A stretch of 54,134 bases of DNA from Candidatus Dormiibacterota bacterium (GCA_003169845.1 PNAG01000029.1:1-54134), one strand, 5' to 3'; positions 25,964-34,401 are shown, numbered from the stretch's first letter. The notes: generated by a model not told the origin, from the letters alone. A program made the numbers and translations.

Positions 25964-28900
25964 CTAGCCGGCGTGGGCCGCGGTGGCGGCGCGTACGGCC
26001 GGCTTGCGAATGTCTTCGAGCCGGACCGAGACCAGGTGGGAGGAACCGCTCTCGTCGAGATGAATGCCGTAGAGCGACGAGGCATGCGACATCGTCACGT
26101 GGTTGTGCGTGATGACCAGGAACTGGCGCTGCGCACCCAGGCGCGCCAGCATCTCGCCGAAGCGGCCGACATTCGCGTCGTCGAGAGCGGCGTCGACCTC
26201 ATCGAGGACCGTGAACGGGCTTGGGTTGACCTCGTCCAGGGCGAGCACCAATGCGAGTGCGGCAAGCGACCGCTCGCCGCTCGACAGCAGCGTGACGTTC
26301 TGCAGGCGCTTGCGCGCCGGCTGGACGAGGATCTCGACTCCCGAGCGCGGACCGTCGTCGCCGTCTGCGTGCTTGAGCGTCGCGCGGCCGCCCGGCGCGA
26401 GCTGAGAGAAGTACTCGTGGAAGTTGGCGGCCACGGCTCCGAAGACCGCCTCGTACCGCGACTCCTCCTCCTCGCGAAGCTTGCCGATGAGCTGCTCGAG
26501 GTCGGCGCGGGCCGCTGCGATGTCGTCGAGCTGCGTACGCAGCGTCTCGAAGCGTGCTTCGAGCTCGCGGCATTCGGCATCGGCCAGCGCATTGGTGAGG
26601 CCGATCTCTTCGAGGCGGCGCTCCAGGGCGCGCATCTCACGCTCGCGACCTTTGCCGCCGGGGATCTCCTCCGGCGCCACGCCATCCGGCATGCGGGTGC
26701 GTATCTCCTCCATGCGCGCCTGGAGCAGCTCCGCCTCGCGCGCGATGAGCTCGAGGTTGCCTTCCAGCGTGCCAGCCTTGAGCCGGGCGTCGATCCGAGC
26801 CTCTTCGAGGGCGACCAGGCGCCTCGCACCCTCAGCCATCTCAGCCTCGTCCTCGGGTGAATCGAGCTCGGCCGCGGCCAGCGCAGCCCGCGCCGACTCC
26901 GCACCGGCGGTGAGCTCCGGCAGGGACTCGGACGCGATGGCCGCGGCGGACTCCGCGTTCGCGACGCGGGTCGCCCGCTCCGTGGCGGCGCCCTGCAGGC
27001 GGGCGAGGTCGCCGGCAACCGCGGACAGCTGGCGGCGCAGGTCTTCGATGCGGTCGCGCCAGCGAGCCCTGTCGAGCTCGGCGTGGTGAGCCGCGGCGCG
27101 ACCCTCGCCGATGGCCTCCAGGCTCGTCTCGAGGTTTCGCGCCAAAGCAGAGGCATGTTCCTCGGCTGCTACTGACGCGCGCTCCAGCTCGGCCAGCTTC
27201 CCCGCCTCCGCGACCTCGGTCGCGCGTACGGACTCGAGCAGCCGGAGGATTTCTTCCGAGCGTGCGGCCCCGGCGGTGCGGGCTCGCAGGTCCGCGAGCG
27301 CGGCTTCGGCCTCGGTCAACCGCCCCTTCGCATGTCCCGAGCGAGCCGCGTGAGGATCGAGGCTCTCGAGGCGCTCACGAAGCTCTCGCCGCCGGACGTC
27401 AATGGCGACTCGGGGATCGGTGCCCGCGCGTACAAGGCCCGGCTCTCGGTAGACGCCCTCCCGCGTGACCTGTTCGCCCACCACGACGTGCCCGAGAAGC
27501 CTGCGCGCGATCTCCTCATAGCCGTGCTCGCAGCGCACGTGCTCGAAGAGGGAGCCGGCTCGAGGGTCGGGGACTGCGATGGGAAACAGGACCGTCCGCT
27601 GCGTGTCCGCGGTCGCATTGACGGCGGCCGGCTCATCCGGTGCGACCAGAGCGTCCACGAGCGCTCCGAGCACGGCCGAAAAAGCCGCTTCGTAGCCGGC
27701 TTCGGGGGTGACCACGTCGCACATCCTCCGCAGTCCCGGAGCCGCTTCGGGCCGCAGGGTGTCGAGGCCATCCAGCTCCGAGCGCAAGCGCGCCACCATC
27801 ACAGCTGCGGCTTCGGCTTCGGCGGACTCGATCTTTGCGCGCTCGAGCAGCGCCACGGCGTCGGGAACGAGCTTCGCAGCCTCGGCCATCGATTCCAGGC
27901 GGGCGGCTTGCTCCTCCAGGAACTCACGGCGCGTGCGGAGGGAAGCGATCGTGGAAGAGGCCGCGCCTGCCGAGCGGCGAGCCTCTTCCGCGGCGCCTCG
28001 CGCGCGCTGGACCTCCGCGGCGTCTGGCGCCTCTGGTAGGGCCGGCGCCTCGGGCACGCTCTCCAGCGCGCCGCGCGCCTGCTCGAGCTCGACCATCAGC
28101 TGGCCGCGCAGCGCCTCGGCCGCGGCTGAGAGTGACTGGTGATCCGCCTCTTCGCGGCGCACAGCTTCGGCCAGCGCGACCGTGTTCTGCGCGCGCTCCT
28201 CGGTGAGCCTGAGCGCGTGCTCGGCCTCAGCCACCTCGAGCCGCTGGCGGCCCAGGTTGCGCTGGCGCGTGAGGCGGCGATCCTGCCGGGCCTGGATCTC
28301 CGTGCGCCAGGTCTGGAACTCCGCCTCCGCCGACTGCGCAAGCTCGCGAGCCTCCACAAGGCGACGCTCCAGGCCCTGTACCTGGGACGTGGCCCGGCGA
28401 TGTGCGTCGCGCGCCTCTCTCCATTCCTCCCACACGATGCTTCCTCGAAGCAGCTCGAGCCGGGCGGCCGACTCGGCGGCCTCCCGTGCCGCCGCCGCCT
28501 GCACGCGCAAGACCTCGAGCCGGGGCTCGATCTCTGAGCGCAGGTCTTCGAGCCGCAGCAGGTTGGCGGCCAACTCGCCCAGGCGCTGTGCGGCCTCCTG
28601 CCGGCGCGCCTTGACTCCACGCACCTGGGCCGCCTCTTCGAGCAGCTGCCGGCGCTCTCCGGGCGAGCACACGACGATGGACTCGATGTCGTGCTGGTCG
28701 ATGATCGCGTACGAGTCCACGGTGAGGCCTGTCGAGGAGAGCAGGTGAATGAGGTCGCGGCGCCGGACGCGCGTGCCGTTCAGAAAGTAGTCGCTCTCTC
28801 CATCCCGCTCCACGCGCCGCTTGATCGCAACCTCGTGGTAGTCGACGGGCAGGCGGCCCGCGGTGTTGTCGAAGACGAGCGTCACCTCGGCGAAAGAGGC

Positions 28901-29122
28901 ACGAGACCGCCGCTCGCCTCCGACATAGATGACCTCCTCCATCTTCTTGCCTCGGATGTCTCGCGCCTGGCCCGAGCCGAGGACCCACTTGATGGAGTCG
29001 ACGATGTTGGTCTTGCCGGAGCCGTTGGGGCCGACGATCGCGGTCACGCCGCCTTCGAACCGGATCTCGGTCTGCCGGGCGAAGGTCTTGAAGCCGACTA
29101 GGCTCAGCGAGCGGAGGAACAA
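25964..29122 (-). CDS. smc: Chromosome segregation ATPase SMC
   Basis: 1052 residues, somewhat shorter than the usual 1150-1200. Forms the condensin ring with ScpAB. Walker A GPNGSGKTN near residues 32-40, then Q-loop, two long coiled coils (rich in Glu, Ala, Arg), a hinge around the middle (PEAGYEAAFSAVLGALVDAL), and the C-terminal head with LSSGERSLAALALVLALDEV signature and Walker B FTVLDEVDAALDD. Start TTG at 29122 with MFLRSLSLVGFKTFA, matching family N termini; the ribosome site is weak. Its TAG stop is in the same reading frame as ftsY just downstream. A 246-nt gap separates it from rnc, containing a small inverted repeat CGCACT-GTA-AGTGCG at 29211-29225. Confidence 0.96.
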   Translation of the reverse strand: MFLRSLSLVGFKTFARQTEIRFEGGVTAIVGPNGSGKTNIVDSIKWVLGSGQARDIRGKKMEEVIYVGGERRSRASFAEVTLVFDNTAGRLPVDYHEVAIKRRVERDGESDYFLNGTRVRRRDLIHLLSSTGLTVDSYAIIDQHDIESIVVCSPGERRQLLEEAAQVRGVKARRQEAAQRLGELAANLLRLEDLRSEIEPRLEVLRVQAAAAREAAESAARLELLRGSIVWEEWREARDAHRRATSQVQGLERRLVEARELAQSAEAEFQTWRTEIQARQDRRLTRQRNLGRQRLEVAEAEHALRLTEERAQNTVALAEAVRREEADHQSLSAAAEALRGQLMVELEQARGALESVPEAPALPEAPDAAEVQRARGAAEEARRSAGAASSTIASLRTRREFLEEQAARLESMAEAAKLVPDAVALLERAKIESAEAEAAAVMVARLRSELDGLDTLRPEAAPGLRRMCDVVTPEAGYEAAFSAVLGALVDALVAPDEPAAVNATADTQRTVLFPIAVPDPRAGSLFEHVRCEHGYEEIARRLLGHVVVGEQVTREGVYREPGLVRAGTDPRVAIDVRRRELRERLESLDPHAARSGHAKGRLTEAEAALADLRARTAGAARSEEILRLLESVRATEVAEAGKLAELERASVAAEEHASALARNLETSLEAIGEGRAAAHHAELDRARWRDRIEDLRRQLSAVAGDLARLQGAATERATRVANAESAAAIASESLPELTAGAESARAALAAAELDSPEDEAEMAEGARRLVALEEARIDARLKAGTLEGNLELIAREAELLQARMEEIRTRMPDGVAPEEIPGGKGREREMRALERRLEEIGLTNALADAECRELEARFETLRTQLDDIAAARADLEQLIGKLREEEESRYEAVFGAVAANFHEYFSQLAPGGRATLKHADGDDGPRSGVEILVQPARKRLQNVTLLSSGERSLAALALVLALDEVNPSPFTVLDEVDAALDDANVGRFGEMLARLGAQRQFLVITHNHVTMSHASSLYGIHLDESGSSHLVSVRLEDIRKPAVRAATAAHAG

Positions 29123-29368
29123 TTCGCTAGGAGATGCGGCCCGAGGGCCGGCCGAGAGATTTGGAGATCCAGGTGGCCCGAGCCGAAGGCAGGGGTGGCC
29201 CGGCTAGGAGCGCACTGTAAGTGCGTGACGACGCCGGGACAGGCCCCCTAACGCGCGGATCGGGCCGCATGGGCTCCAAAGCTCCGGCCAGCATCTCGGG
29301 TCGCACCTCCAACATTGTCGCAGATGTAGGGGTCAATTCCGCCCCCGGGTACAACATGTGGAAAGGAG

Positions 29369-30340
29369 CTATTCCAGGGGTTCGCCGAACTGGCGGCTTC
29401 GAGGTTCCCTGTGCACAACCTCCGGGGCGGGCTGCGGTTCGGCGGCTGGTTCCGCGGGAGCTTGGGCGGCAGGTTCGGGAAGATGGATGACCTCAGCCAC
29501 CCCTGGCGCCGGGCCGGGTTCGGGCTGAGCGGCGGCTCGAGGCGTCCTGGGCGCCCGACGCGCGCGCGGCCGCGGAGTCTTAGCCGGCTTGGGCAGGCCG
29601 ACCTCGGCCGTACCGAGCAGACCTTCGAGCGCGGCTCGTGCGGCGTCCTGCTCCGCCTCCTGCTTGCTCGCGCCATGACCCGTGCCAAGCGGGTCGCCGC
29701 CGGCGAAGACGACGGACGTGTACTCGCGATGCGTGCCGACCTTCGCGCCCTCGCTGTCGTAGAACGGCGTCGCTCCAAAGCGCTCCTGCGCGACCTGCTG
29801 AAGCCGGCCTTTGAAGTTCTCGTCCCGCACCGGCGACTCGAGCGCTCGATAGCGATTCAGGTAGTAGTGATAGGCGGCGTCGTAACCCGCGTCCAGGAAC
29901 ATCGCGCCGAGCACGGCTTCGAAGGCGTTGGCGAGCAGTGACTTCAGGCTGCGCCCCCCTCCCTTGGCGATGCCTTTGCCAAGGTAGAGATAGCTGCCCA
30001 GGTCCAGCTGCTCGGCGAGCTGGGCCAGCGTGTTGGTGTTGACCATCGCCGAACGGGTCTGGGTCAGCTCCCCTTCTGCGGCTCCGGGGTGGTGCTTGTA
30101 GAGGTACTCGGCCGTGATCAGCTGCAGGACCGCATCGCCGAGGTACTCGAGTCGCTCGTTGTCGCGCGGCGAGAGATGCGGGCTCTCGTTGGCGAACGAG
30201 CTGTGCGTCACGGCCTCCAGCAAGAGGCTGGGGTCGCGAAAGTGGATTCCGATCTTCTGCTGAAGCTGCTGTAGGGACGGGGCCAGGGGCGTGGCCTGGG
30301 GCTGTGCTATGAGGCGGCCTTCTCCTGGATGTACTCCCAC
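29369..30340 (-). CDS. rnc: Ribonuclease III with long Pro/Ala-rich tail
   Basis: 323 residues from GTG 30340. Endonuclease for double-stranded RNA in rRNA processing. RNase III signature [14 protein letters not shown] with catalytic Glu and Asp, second metal site in [17 protein letters not shown], then a dsRBD ([19 protein letters not shown] to [18 protein letters not shown]). After the dsRBD comes an extra tail of about 80 residues, rich in Pro, Ala and Arg, not usual for the family. The GTG start lies 34 nt inside acpP; an ATA at 30310 overlapping the acpP stop (ATAG) would fit homology better. Downstream of acpP, upstream of smc. Confidence 0.95.
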   Translation of the reverse strand: MGVHPGEGRLIAQPQATPLAPSLQQLQQKIGIHFRDPSLLLEAVTHSSFANESPHLSPRDNERLEYLGDAVLQLITAEYLYKHHPGAAEGELTQTRSAMVNTNTLAQLAEQLDLGSYLYLGKGIAKGGGRSLKSLLANAFEAVLGAMFLDAGYDAAYHYYLNRYRALESPVRDENFKGRLQQVAQERFGATPFYDSEGAKVGTHREYTSVVFAGGDPLGTGHGASKQEAEQDAARAALEGLLGTAEVGLPKPAKTPRPRARRAPRTPRAAAQPEPGPAPGVAEVIHLPEPAAQAPAEPAAEPQPAPEVVHREPRSRQFGEPLE

Positions 30341-30555
30341 GCTTGCCCGACCGTTGTGATCTTCTCGGCGTCCTCGTCGGGGATCTCCAGCCCAGTGTTC
30401 TCCTCGAACGCGTAGATCAGCTCGACCAGGTCGAGCGAGTCGGCGTTGAGGTCCTCCTGGAAAGACGCGTCCATTGTCACCTGCTCAGGCTCACAGCCAA
30501 GACGCTCCACCACGATGTTCTTGAAATCTTCGAAGCTCAGTTTTTGAGTTTCCAT
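30307..30555 (-). CDS. acpP: Acyl carrier protein
   Basis: 82 residues, acidic, with the phosphopantetheine attachment motif [15 protein letters not shown] (Ser of DSLD) and [14 protein letters not shown]. Carries growing acyl chains in type II fatty acid synthesis in the cytoplasm. ATG at 30555 starts [13 protein letters not shown]. It sits between fabD and rnc as in many genomes, but fabG and plsX are absent from this block. A 132-nt gap containing a REP-like hairpin separates it from fabD. Confidence 0.97.
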   Translation of the reverse strand: METQKLSFEDFKNIVVERLGCEPEQVTMDASFQEDLNADSLDLVELIYAFEENTGLEIPDEDAEKITTVGQAWEYIQEKAAS

Positions 30556-30639
30556 CTCGCGATTACTCTACACGGCCGGGGACCCCGGCTCCAAGCGGCC
30601 CGGATCAGATGCTTTTCTTTCCCGCCCTCTTCTTCTTTC

Positions 30640-30680
30640 CCGCCCCTCTCCCTAACCCTCCCCCCGGAACGGGGGGAGGG
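30640..30680. repeat. REP-like palindrome between fabD and acpP
   Basis: Perfect 11-bp inverted repeat CCCTCCCCCCG-GAA-CGGGGGGAGGG at 30656-30680 next to a CCCCTCTCCCTAA tail. The hairpin-plus-tail layout matches the element at 25659-25696. It could act as an mRNA stabiliser or processing site between fabD and acpP; no T-run follows on the minus strand, so termination is unlikely. Confidence 0.6.
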
Positions 30681-30687
30681 GATTCGT

Positions 30688-31605
30688 TTATGCGATTTGG
30701 AGCTGCATGACGGCGTCGGGGCTTCCTACTGCGAACGCGGTTGCTGTCGGCGATAGCTCTTTCATCATCCCCGTCAGCGCACGCTTGGGCCCGACCTCGA
30801 GAAACGTGTCGCACTCCATCTCGGCCAGCGTGCGGACGCATGCGGCCCACAGCACCGGCGACCGGAGCTGCATCTCCATCACCTGCGGGATCCGGTCTCC
30901 TCCCTCGTGAGGGCGGCCCGTGAGGTTCGCCATGACCGGCATGCGGGGTGCGCGCCACTCGATCCGGTCGAGGGCGGCGCGCAGCCGCTCAGCCGCCGGC
31001 GTCATCAGCGGGGTGTGAAAAGCGGCGCTGACGTTGAGTGGGATCACGCGCTTCGCGCCGGCGGCCTGGAGGGCCCTGGTGGCCGCCTCGAGGCCCGCGG
31101 TCGTGCCGGCGATCACTGTCTGCGTCGGCGTGTTGTAGTTGGCGGGCCAGGCGCCGTCCATCCCGGCCAGCGCAGCCTCGACAGCCGCCGAGTCGAGGCC
31201 GAGCACGGCGGCCATCGAGCTCGTGCCGGCCGGTGCAGCCTCCGCCATCGCTTTGCCACGCTCGACCACTGCCTGGATCACCTGGTGGGCGCTGACCGCC
31301 CCGGAGGCTGCCAGGGCCGTGTACTCGCCCACCGAGTGACCCGCGGCCGCAGTCGGCTCGATGCCATGCCGGCGAAGCAGGATGGTCAGGCCGATGCCGA
31401 CGAAACACAGAGCCGGCTGCGCGTTTTGGGTCAGCCGCAGCTCTTCGTCACCGGCGGTGGTGAGCAGCCGGCGCAGGTCGACACCCGCGGACGTTGAGCA
31501 CCTGTCGCAGAGATCGCCGACCTCTGGGTCGGTGAGCAGCTCGGCCCCCATGCCAGGCTGCTGCGAGCCCTGGCCGGGGTACAGGAAGGCGACTTTGGCG
31601 CCTAT
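30688..31605 (-). CDS. fabD: Malonyl-CoA:ACP transacylase
   Basis: About 305 residues. Transfers malonyl groups from CoA to ACP. Starts with KVAFLYPGQGSQQPGMG, active-site GHSVGEYTALAA (nucleophilic Ser), partner residues near NVSAAFHTPLM (His) and Gln/Arg sites in the family layout. The only canonical in-frame start upstream is GTG 31692, deep inside rpmF and giving 29 foreign residues. An ATA at 31605 overlaps the rpmF TAG as ATAG and lies two codons before the family start; it was used here as inferred start. Second to last of the coaD-to-acpP series; plsX and fabH are missing here. Confidence 0.94.
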   Translation of the reverse strand: MGAKVAFLYPGQGSQQPGMGAELLTDPEVGDLCDRCSTSAGVDLRRLLTTAGDEELRLTQNAQPALCFVGIGLTILLRRHGIEPTAAAGHSVGEYTALAASGAVSAHQVIQAVVERGKAMAEAAPAGTSSMAAVLGLDSAAVEAALAGMDGAWPANYNTPTQTVIAGTTAGLEAATRALQAAGAKRVIPLNVSAAFHTPLMTPAAERLRAALDRIEWRAPRMPVMANLTGRPHEGGDRIPQVMEMQLRSPVLWAACVRTLAEMECDTFLEVGPKRALTGMMKELSPTATAFAVGSPDAVMQLQIA

Positions 31606-31778
31606 GCCGTTTTGATCACCTCGCGGCCTTTGTAGAAGCCGCAGTTGGTGCAGATCGAGTGCGGCCGCCTCGGCTTCTTGCAGTTCGGGCACGGCTGGAT
31701 CTGCACGAGCGCCAGCGCCAGGTGGGAGCGGCGGCGTCCTTTCTTGGACTTGGATAGCTTGACCTTCGGTAGAGCCAT
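31602..31778 (-). CDS. rpmF: 50S ribosomal protein L32
   Basis: 58 residues: MALPKVKLSKSKKGRRRSHL, then PCPNCKKPRRPHSICTNCGF with the four-Cys zinc ribbon intact, ending YKGREVIKTA. ATG at 31778 and TAG at 31602-31604. Found by translating the minus strand between the SepIVA-like gene and fabD. The zinc-binding (C+) form implies no need for a zinc-free paralogue at this locus. Its stop overlaps a possible ATA start of fabD. Confidence 0.95.
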   Translation of the reverse strand: MALPKVKLSKSKKGRRRSHLALALVQIQPCPNCKKPRRPHSICTNCGFYKGREVIKTA

Positions 31779-31814
31779 GAGCTTGAGAAGTTTACGGGAA
31801 CCGGCTGGTGCGGT

Positions 31815-32300
31815 TCAGGAGCCGGTGGCCTGGTCGGCGCTCTCCTCGGATGGCGGCTGGTTCGTCTGCAGCGCCTCGACCCCCCGGCGGACAGTCGCCA
31901 GCGTGCGGCCCAGGTGTGCTTCCAGCTGCTTGAGCTGCTCCATGGCGTAGCCCTCGGCTTCGCGGATGATCTGGTCGGACTTCGCTTGCGCATCCTTGAT
32001 CACCTGGGCGGAGTGGCGCTCGGCCCGCCGCAGGATCTCGTGCTCCGAGGCCGTCTCTTCGGCGCGCTCGTTCGCCCTCGACATGATGCGCGCCGCCTCC
32101 GCATGCGCCTCGCTGATGATGCGCTGCTGCTCCGACACAGTCCAGTTGGCCTGCTTGATCTCGTCGGGCAGGTTGAAGCGGACCTGGTCGATCAGCTCCA
32201 TCATCTCGTCCTCGTTGACCATCACCTGGGTGGACAGCGGAACGTGGCGCGCGTTCTGGACCAGGTAGTCGATACGGTCAAGCAGCTCGTCGACCTTTAT
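31815..32300 (-). CDS. SepIVA/DivIVA-like coiled-coil protein
   Basis: 161 residues if translation starts at the ATA at 32300, which overlaps the coaD stop as ATAA. The region between this ATA and the first canonical start (GTG 32225) encodes KVDELLDRIDYLVQNARHVP, which resembles the N terminus of mycobacterial SepIVA (a septation and elongation factor also encoded near coaD), so the longer form is likely real. Then NEDEMMELIDQVRFNLPDEI and a long Ala/Glu/Arg coiled coil (IISEAHAEAARIMSRANERA and onward). Predicted to be cytoplasmic and to organise envelope growth. Same operon as coaD and rpmF. Function by analogy only. Confidence 0.8.
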   Translation of the reverse strand: MKVDELLDRIDYLVQNARHVPLSTQVMVNEDEMMELIDQVRFNLPDEIKQANWTVSEQQRIISEAHAEAARIMSRANERAEETASEHEILRRAERHSAQVIKDAQAKSDQIIREAEGYAMEQLKQLEAHLGRTLATVRRGVEALQTNQPPSEESADQATGS

Positions 32301-32815
32301 CTGTACTTCTCCTTGAGCGCTCTCGCAACGGGGGGCGGAACGAGGTCGCTCACATTCCCGCCATAGCTGGCGATGTCCTTCAAGATACTTGACGAGACGT
32401 AGATGTGCGCGAAGCTCGACATGAGGAAGACGGTGTGGATATCTGGGGCCAGTTTGCGATTCATGAGGGCCTGCTGAAGCTCGGCGTCGAAGTCTGAGTA
32501 GGCCCGCAAGCCTTTGACCAGCGTGTTCGCGCCTCGGGAACGGGCGAACTCCACGGTCAGCCCCCTGAAGCTCGCCACCTCGACTCTGTCGCGACCCTTG
32601 AGCGAGGCGCTGATCAACTGCATGCGCTCCTCCACGGTGAACAGCGGTTGGCGCTTCTCGGGGTTGCCGGCCACGGCGACGATGAGCTTGTCGAAGATCC
32701 CCAGCGCGCGATCGACCACGTCAAGGTGTCCGTTGGTCAACGGGTCGAAGCTTCCCGGATAAACGGCCGTCTTCGTTTTCGGGCTCGGCGAGCCGCTCTG
32801 CCCCTTGACGCTCAA
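32297..32815 (-). CDS. coaD: Phosphopantetheine adenylyltransferase
   Basis: 172 residues. Fourth step of coenzyme A synthesis. AVYPGSFDPLTNGHLDVVDRA holds the nucleotidyltransferase HxGH-like site (TNGH), VKGLRAYSDFDAELQ and MNRKLAPDIHTVFLM match CoaD, and VSSSILKDIASYGG replaces the usual ISST motif. Start TTG at 32815 overlaps the rsmD stop (TTGA). The first 15 residues (SVKGQSGSPSPKTK) are an extra N-terminal tail. Order rsmD-coaD is conserved in many bacteria. Confidence 0.95.
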   Translation of the reverse strand: MSVKGQSGSPSPKTKTAVYPGSFDPLTNGHLDVVDRALGIFDKLIVAVAGNPEKRQPLFTVEERMQLISASLKGRDRVEVASFRGLTVEFARSRGANTLVKGLRAYSDFDAELQQALMNRKLAPDIHTVFLMSSFAHIYVSSSILKDIASYGGNVSDLVPPPVARALKEKYR

Positions 32816-33351
32816 GCCCTGAACACCGTGACGATCGTGTCGCCGTAGCGCCGCTCGCGATCGACCTGGAGACGGGCCAGCGCGGGCATCTGCTGACGTC
32901 GCGAATGCTCCGCAACCACGGTCACGTCTTCCGCGTTTCGGTCGAGCACGCGCAGCGCGCGGTCGAGCACCACGTCGTCATACGGAGGATCGAGAAACAC
33001 GAGGCCGGCCCGCTTGACCTCGTCGGGCGATGCCTCCAGCCACCGCACGACGTCTCCCCGGACGACGTGCGCGCGCTCTCTGAGACCGAGTACGTCCAAG
33101 TTCTGGCGCAGGATAGCAAGACCGCGAGCCTGGTGGTCCACGAAGGTCACGCCCGCCGCGCCGCGCGACAGCGCCTCGATGCCGAGAGCTCCCGACCCCG
33201 CGAACAGGTCGAGCACATGCGCGCCTTCGATGCCTGGCCCGACCAGGTTGAAAATCGCCTGCTTGACCATGCCCTGGGTGGGCCGGATGCCCTTCGGCGC
33301 TTTGAGCCGCCGGCCTCTCGCCTCTCCCCCGCTGACGCGCAGGCCCGGCAT
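32812..33351 (-). CDS. rsmD: 16S rRNA (guanine966-N2)-methyltransferase RsmD
   Basis: 179 residues from ATG 33351 (start MPGLRVSGGEARGRRLKAP); the frame extends up to 33537 within selD but without coding likeness. SAM-binding motif VLDLFAGSGALGIEALSRGA and catalytic FLDPPYDD are clear. Methylates G966 of 16S rRNA. It starts 2 nt after selD ends, so selD-rsmD-coaD form one transcript; its stop overlaps the coaD start. Confidence 0.95.
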   Translation of the reverse strand: MPGLRVSGGEARGRRLKAPKGIRPTQGMVKQAIFNLVGPGIEGAHVLDLFAGSGALGIEALSRGAAGVTFVDHQARGLAILRQNLDVLGLRERAHVVRGDVVRWLEASPDEVKRAGLVFLDPPYDDVVLDRALRVLDRNAEDVTVVAEHSRRQQMPALARLQVDRERRYGDTIVTVFRA

Positions 33352-33353
33352 GA

Positions 33354-34382
33354 TCAGCGCGAAATCCGGATCGCGCCTCGGCCAGTGATGGTGCCGATGC
33401 GCGTCGCGGGATATGGCTGCGAGCTCATGAGCTCCTCGAAACCCGATGCATTCTCTGGCGGGATCGCGATGAGGAGACCGCCACTCGTCTGCGCGTCGCA
33501 GAGGAGGAGCTGGTCGAGCTCGGAGATTCCGTTCCAATCGACCTGGTCTCGATACGCGGCGTGGTTGCGCCGGCTGCCACTGGGAAAGAGGTCCTTCTCC
33601 GCAAGCTCTCTCACTCCGGTCATCAACGGGACCGCGCTCAGCAGGATGTCCGCACCTCCCTTGATGTTCGACAGGTGGCCGATGAGGCCGTAGCCGGTGA
33701 CGTCGGTGGCGGACGTAGCGCCCGCGGCGACCATCGCCTCGGATGCGGCGCGGTTCAGGTGCGACATCACTGCCACCGCCTCGCGCTCGAGGGCCGGCGG
33801 ACAGAGCCCGCGCTTGATCGCGGTCGCGACCAGACCCGAGCCGAGCGGCTTGGTCAGGAACAGGATGTCGCCGGGTCGAGCGCCGTCGTTCGAGATCACG
33901 CGGTCCGGGTGCACCTCACCGGTCACGGCGTATCCAAACTTCGGTTCGGCGTCGTCCACGGAGTGGCCGCCGACGACGGCGATGCCCGCCTCGGCCATCT
34001 TGGCAGCGCCGCCGGCCACGATCTTCTCCAGCAGCCCGGTGCTCAGCTTCTCGCGCGGGAACGCGGTGATGCCGAGCGCGAACAGGGGCCGGGCACCCAT
34101 CGCGTAGATGTCGCTCAAGGCGTTCGCAGCGGCGATCGCGCCGAACTCCGCCGGGTCGTCGACGATGGGCGTGAAGAAATCAACCGTCGCGACGAGTGCG
34201 CGGTCAGGCGCGATTCGATAGACCGCCGCGTCGTCGCGGCCGGCCGTCGCGACCAGAACGTTGGGGTCGACGATCGGGGGCAGAGCCCCCAGCACCTGCC
34301 CTAGCTCCACCGGGCTGAGCTTGCAGGCTCAACCGGCCCCGTGGCTGTACTCCGTCAACCGAAGCGGCGAAACCTGTTCCAT
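33354..34382 (-). CDS. selD: Selenophosphate synthetase, itself a selenoprotein (UGA at codon 18)
   Basis: 342 residues when UGA (34331-34329) is read as selenocysteine. Makes monoselenophosphate from selenide and ATP. ATG 34382 starts MEQVSPLRLTEYSHGAG-U-ACKLSP; the UGA falls exactly at the catalytic Cys of SelD (HGAGCGCK in E. coli), and the adjacent Cys and Lys are kept. Downstream: RDDAAVYRI, TVDFFTPIVDDPAEFG, ALSDIYAMGARPLFAL and GGHSVDDAEPKFGYAVTG match SelD. An ordinary gene caller would start at GTG 34310 and lose the catalytic loop. A long hairpin follows the UGA. Shares a compact divergent promoter with ligB. First gene of the rsmD-coaD series, which is an unusual place for selD. 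Confidence 0.95.
34294..34328 (-). promoter_or_regulatory. Candidate SECIS hairpin of selD
   Basis: Minus-strand RNA directly after the UGA can fold as GCCTGC pairing with GCAGGT (outer stem, one wobble), an internal loop, AGCTC pairing with GAGCT, and apical loop AGCCCGGTG with G at its second position. The hairpin starts at the first base after the UGA and spans about 35 nt, like the E. coli fdhF SECIS in size and place. Fold seen by eye only. Confidence 0.55.
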
Positions 34383-34389
34383 ACGTGGC

Positions 34390-34396
34390 TAGTATC
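34390..34396. promoter_or_regulatory. Shared divergent -10 region of selD and ligB
   Basis: Plus-strand TAGTAT (34390-34395) ends 6 nt before the ligB ATG; minus-strand GATACT (34396-34391) ends 8 nt before the selD ATG. The two boxes use the same base pairs, so both transcripts would be leaderless or almost so. No -35 matches consensus. Confidence 0.45.
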
Positions 34397-34401
34397 GGCG
34401 G

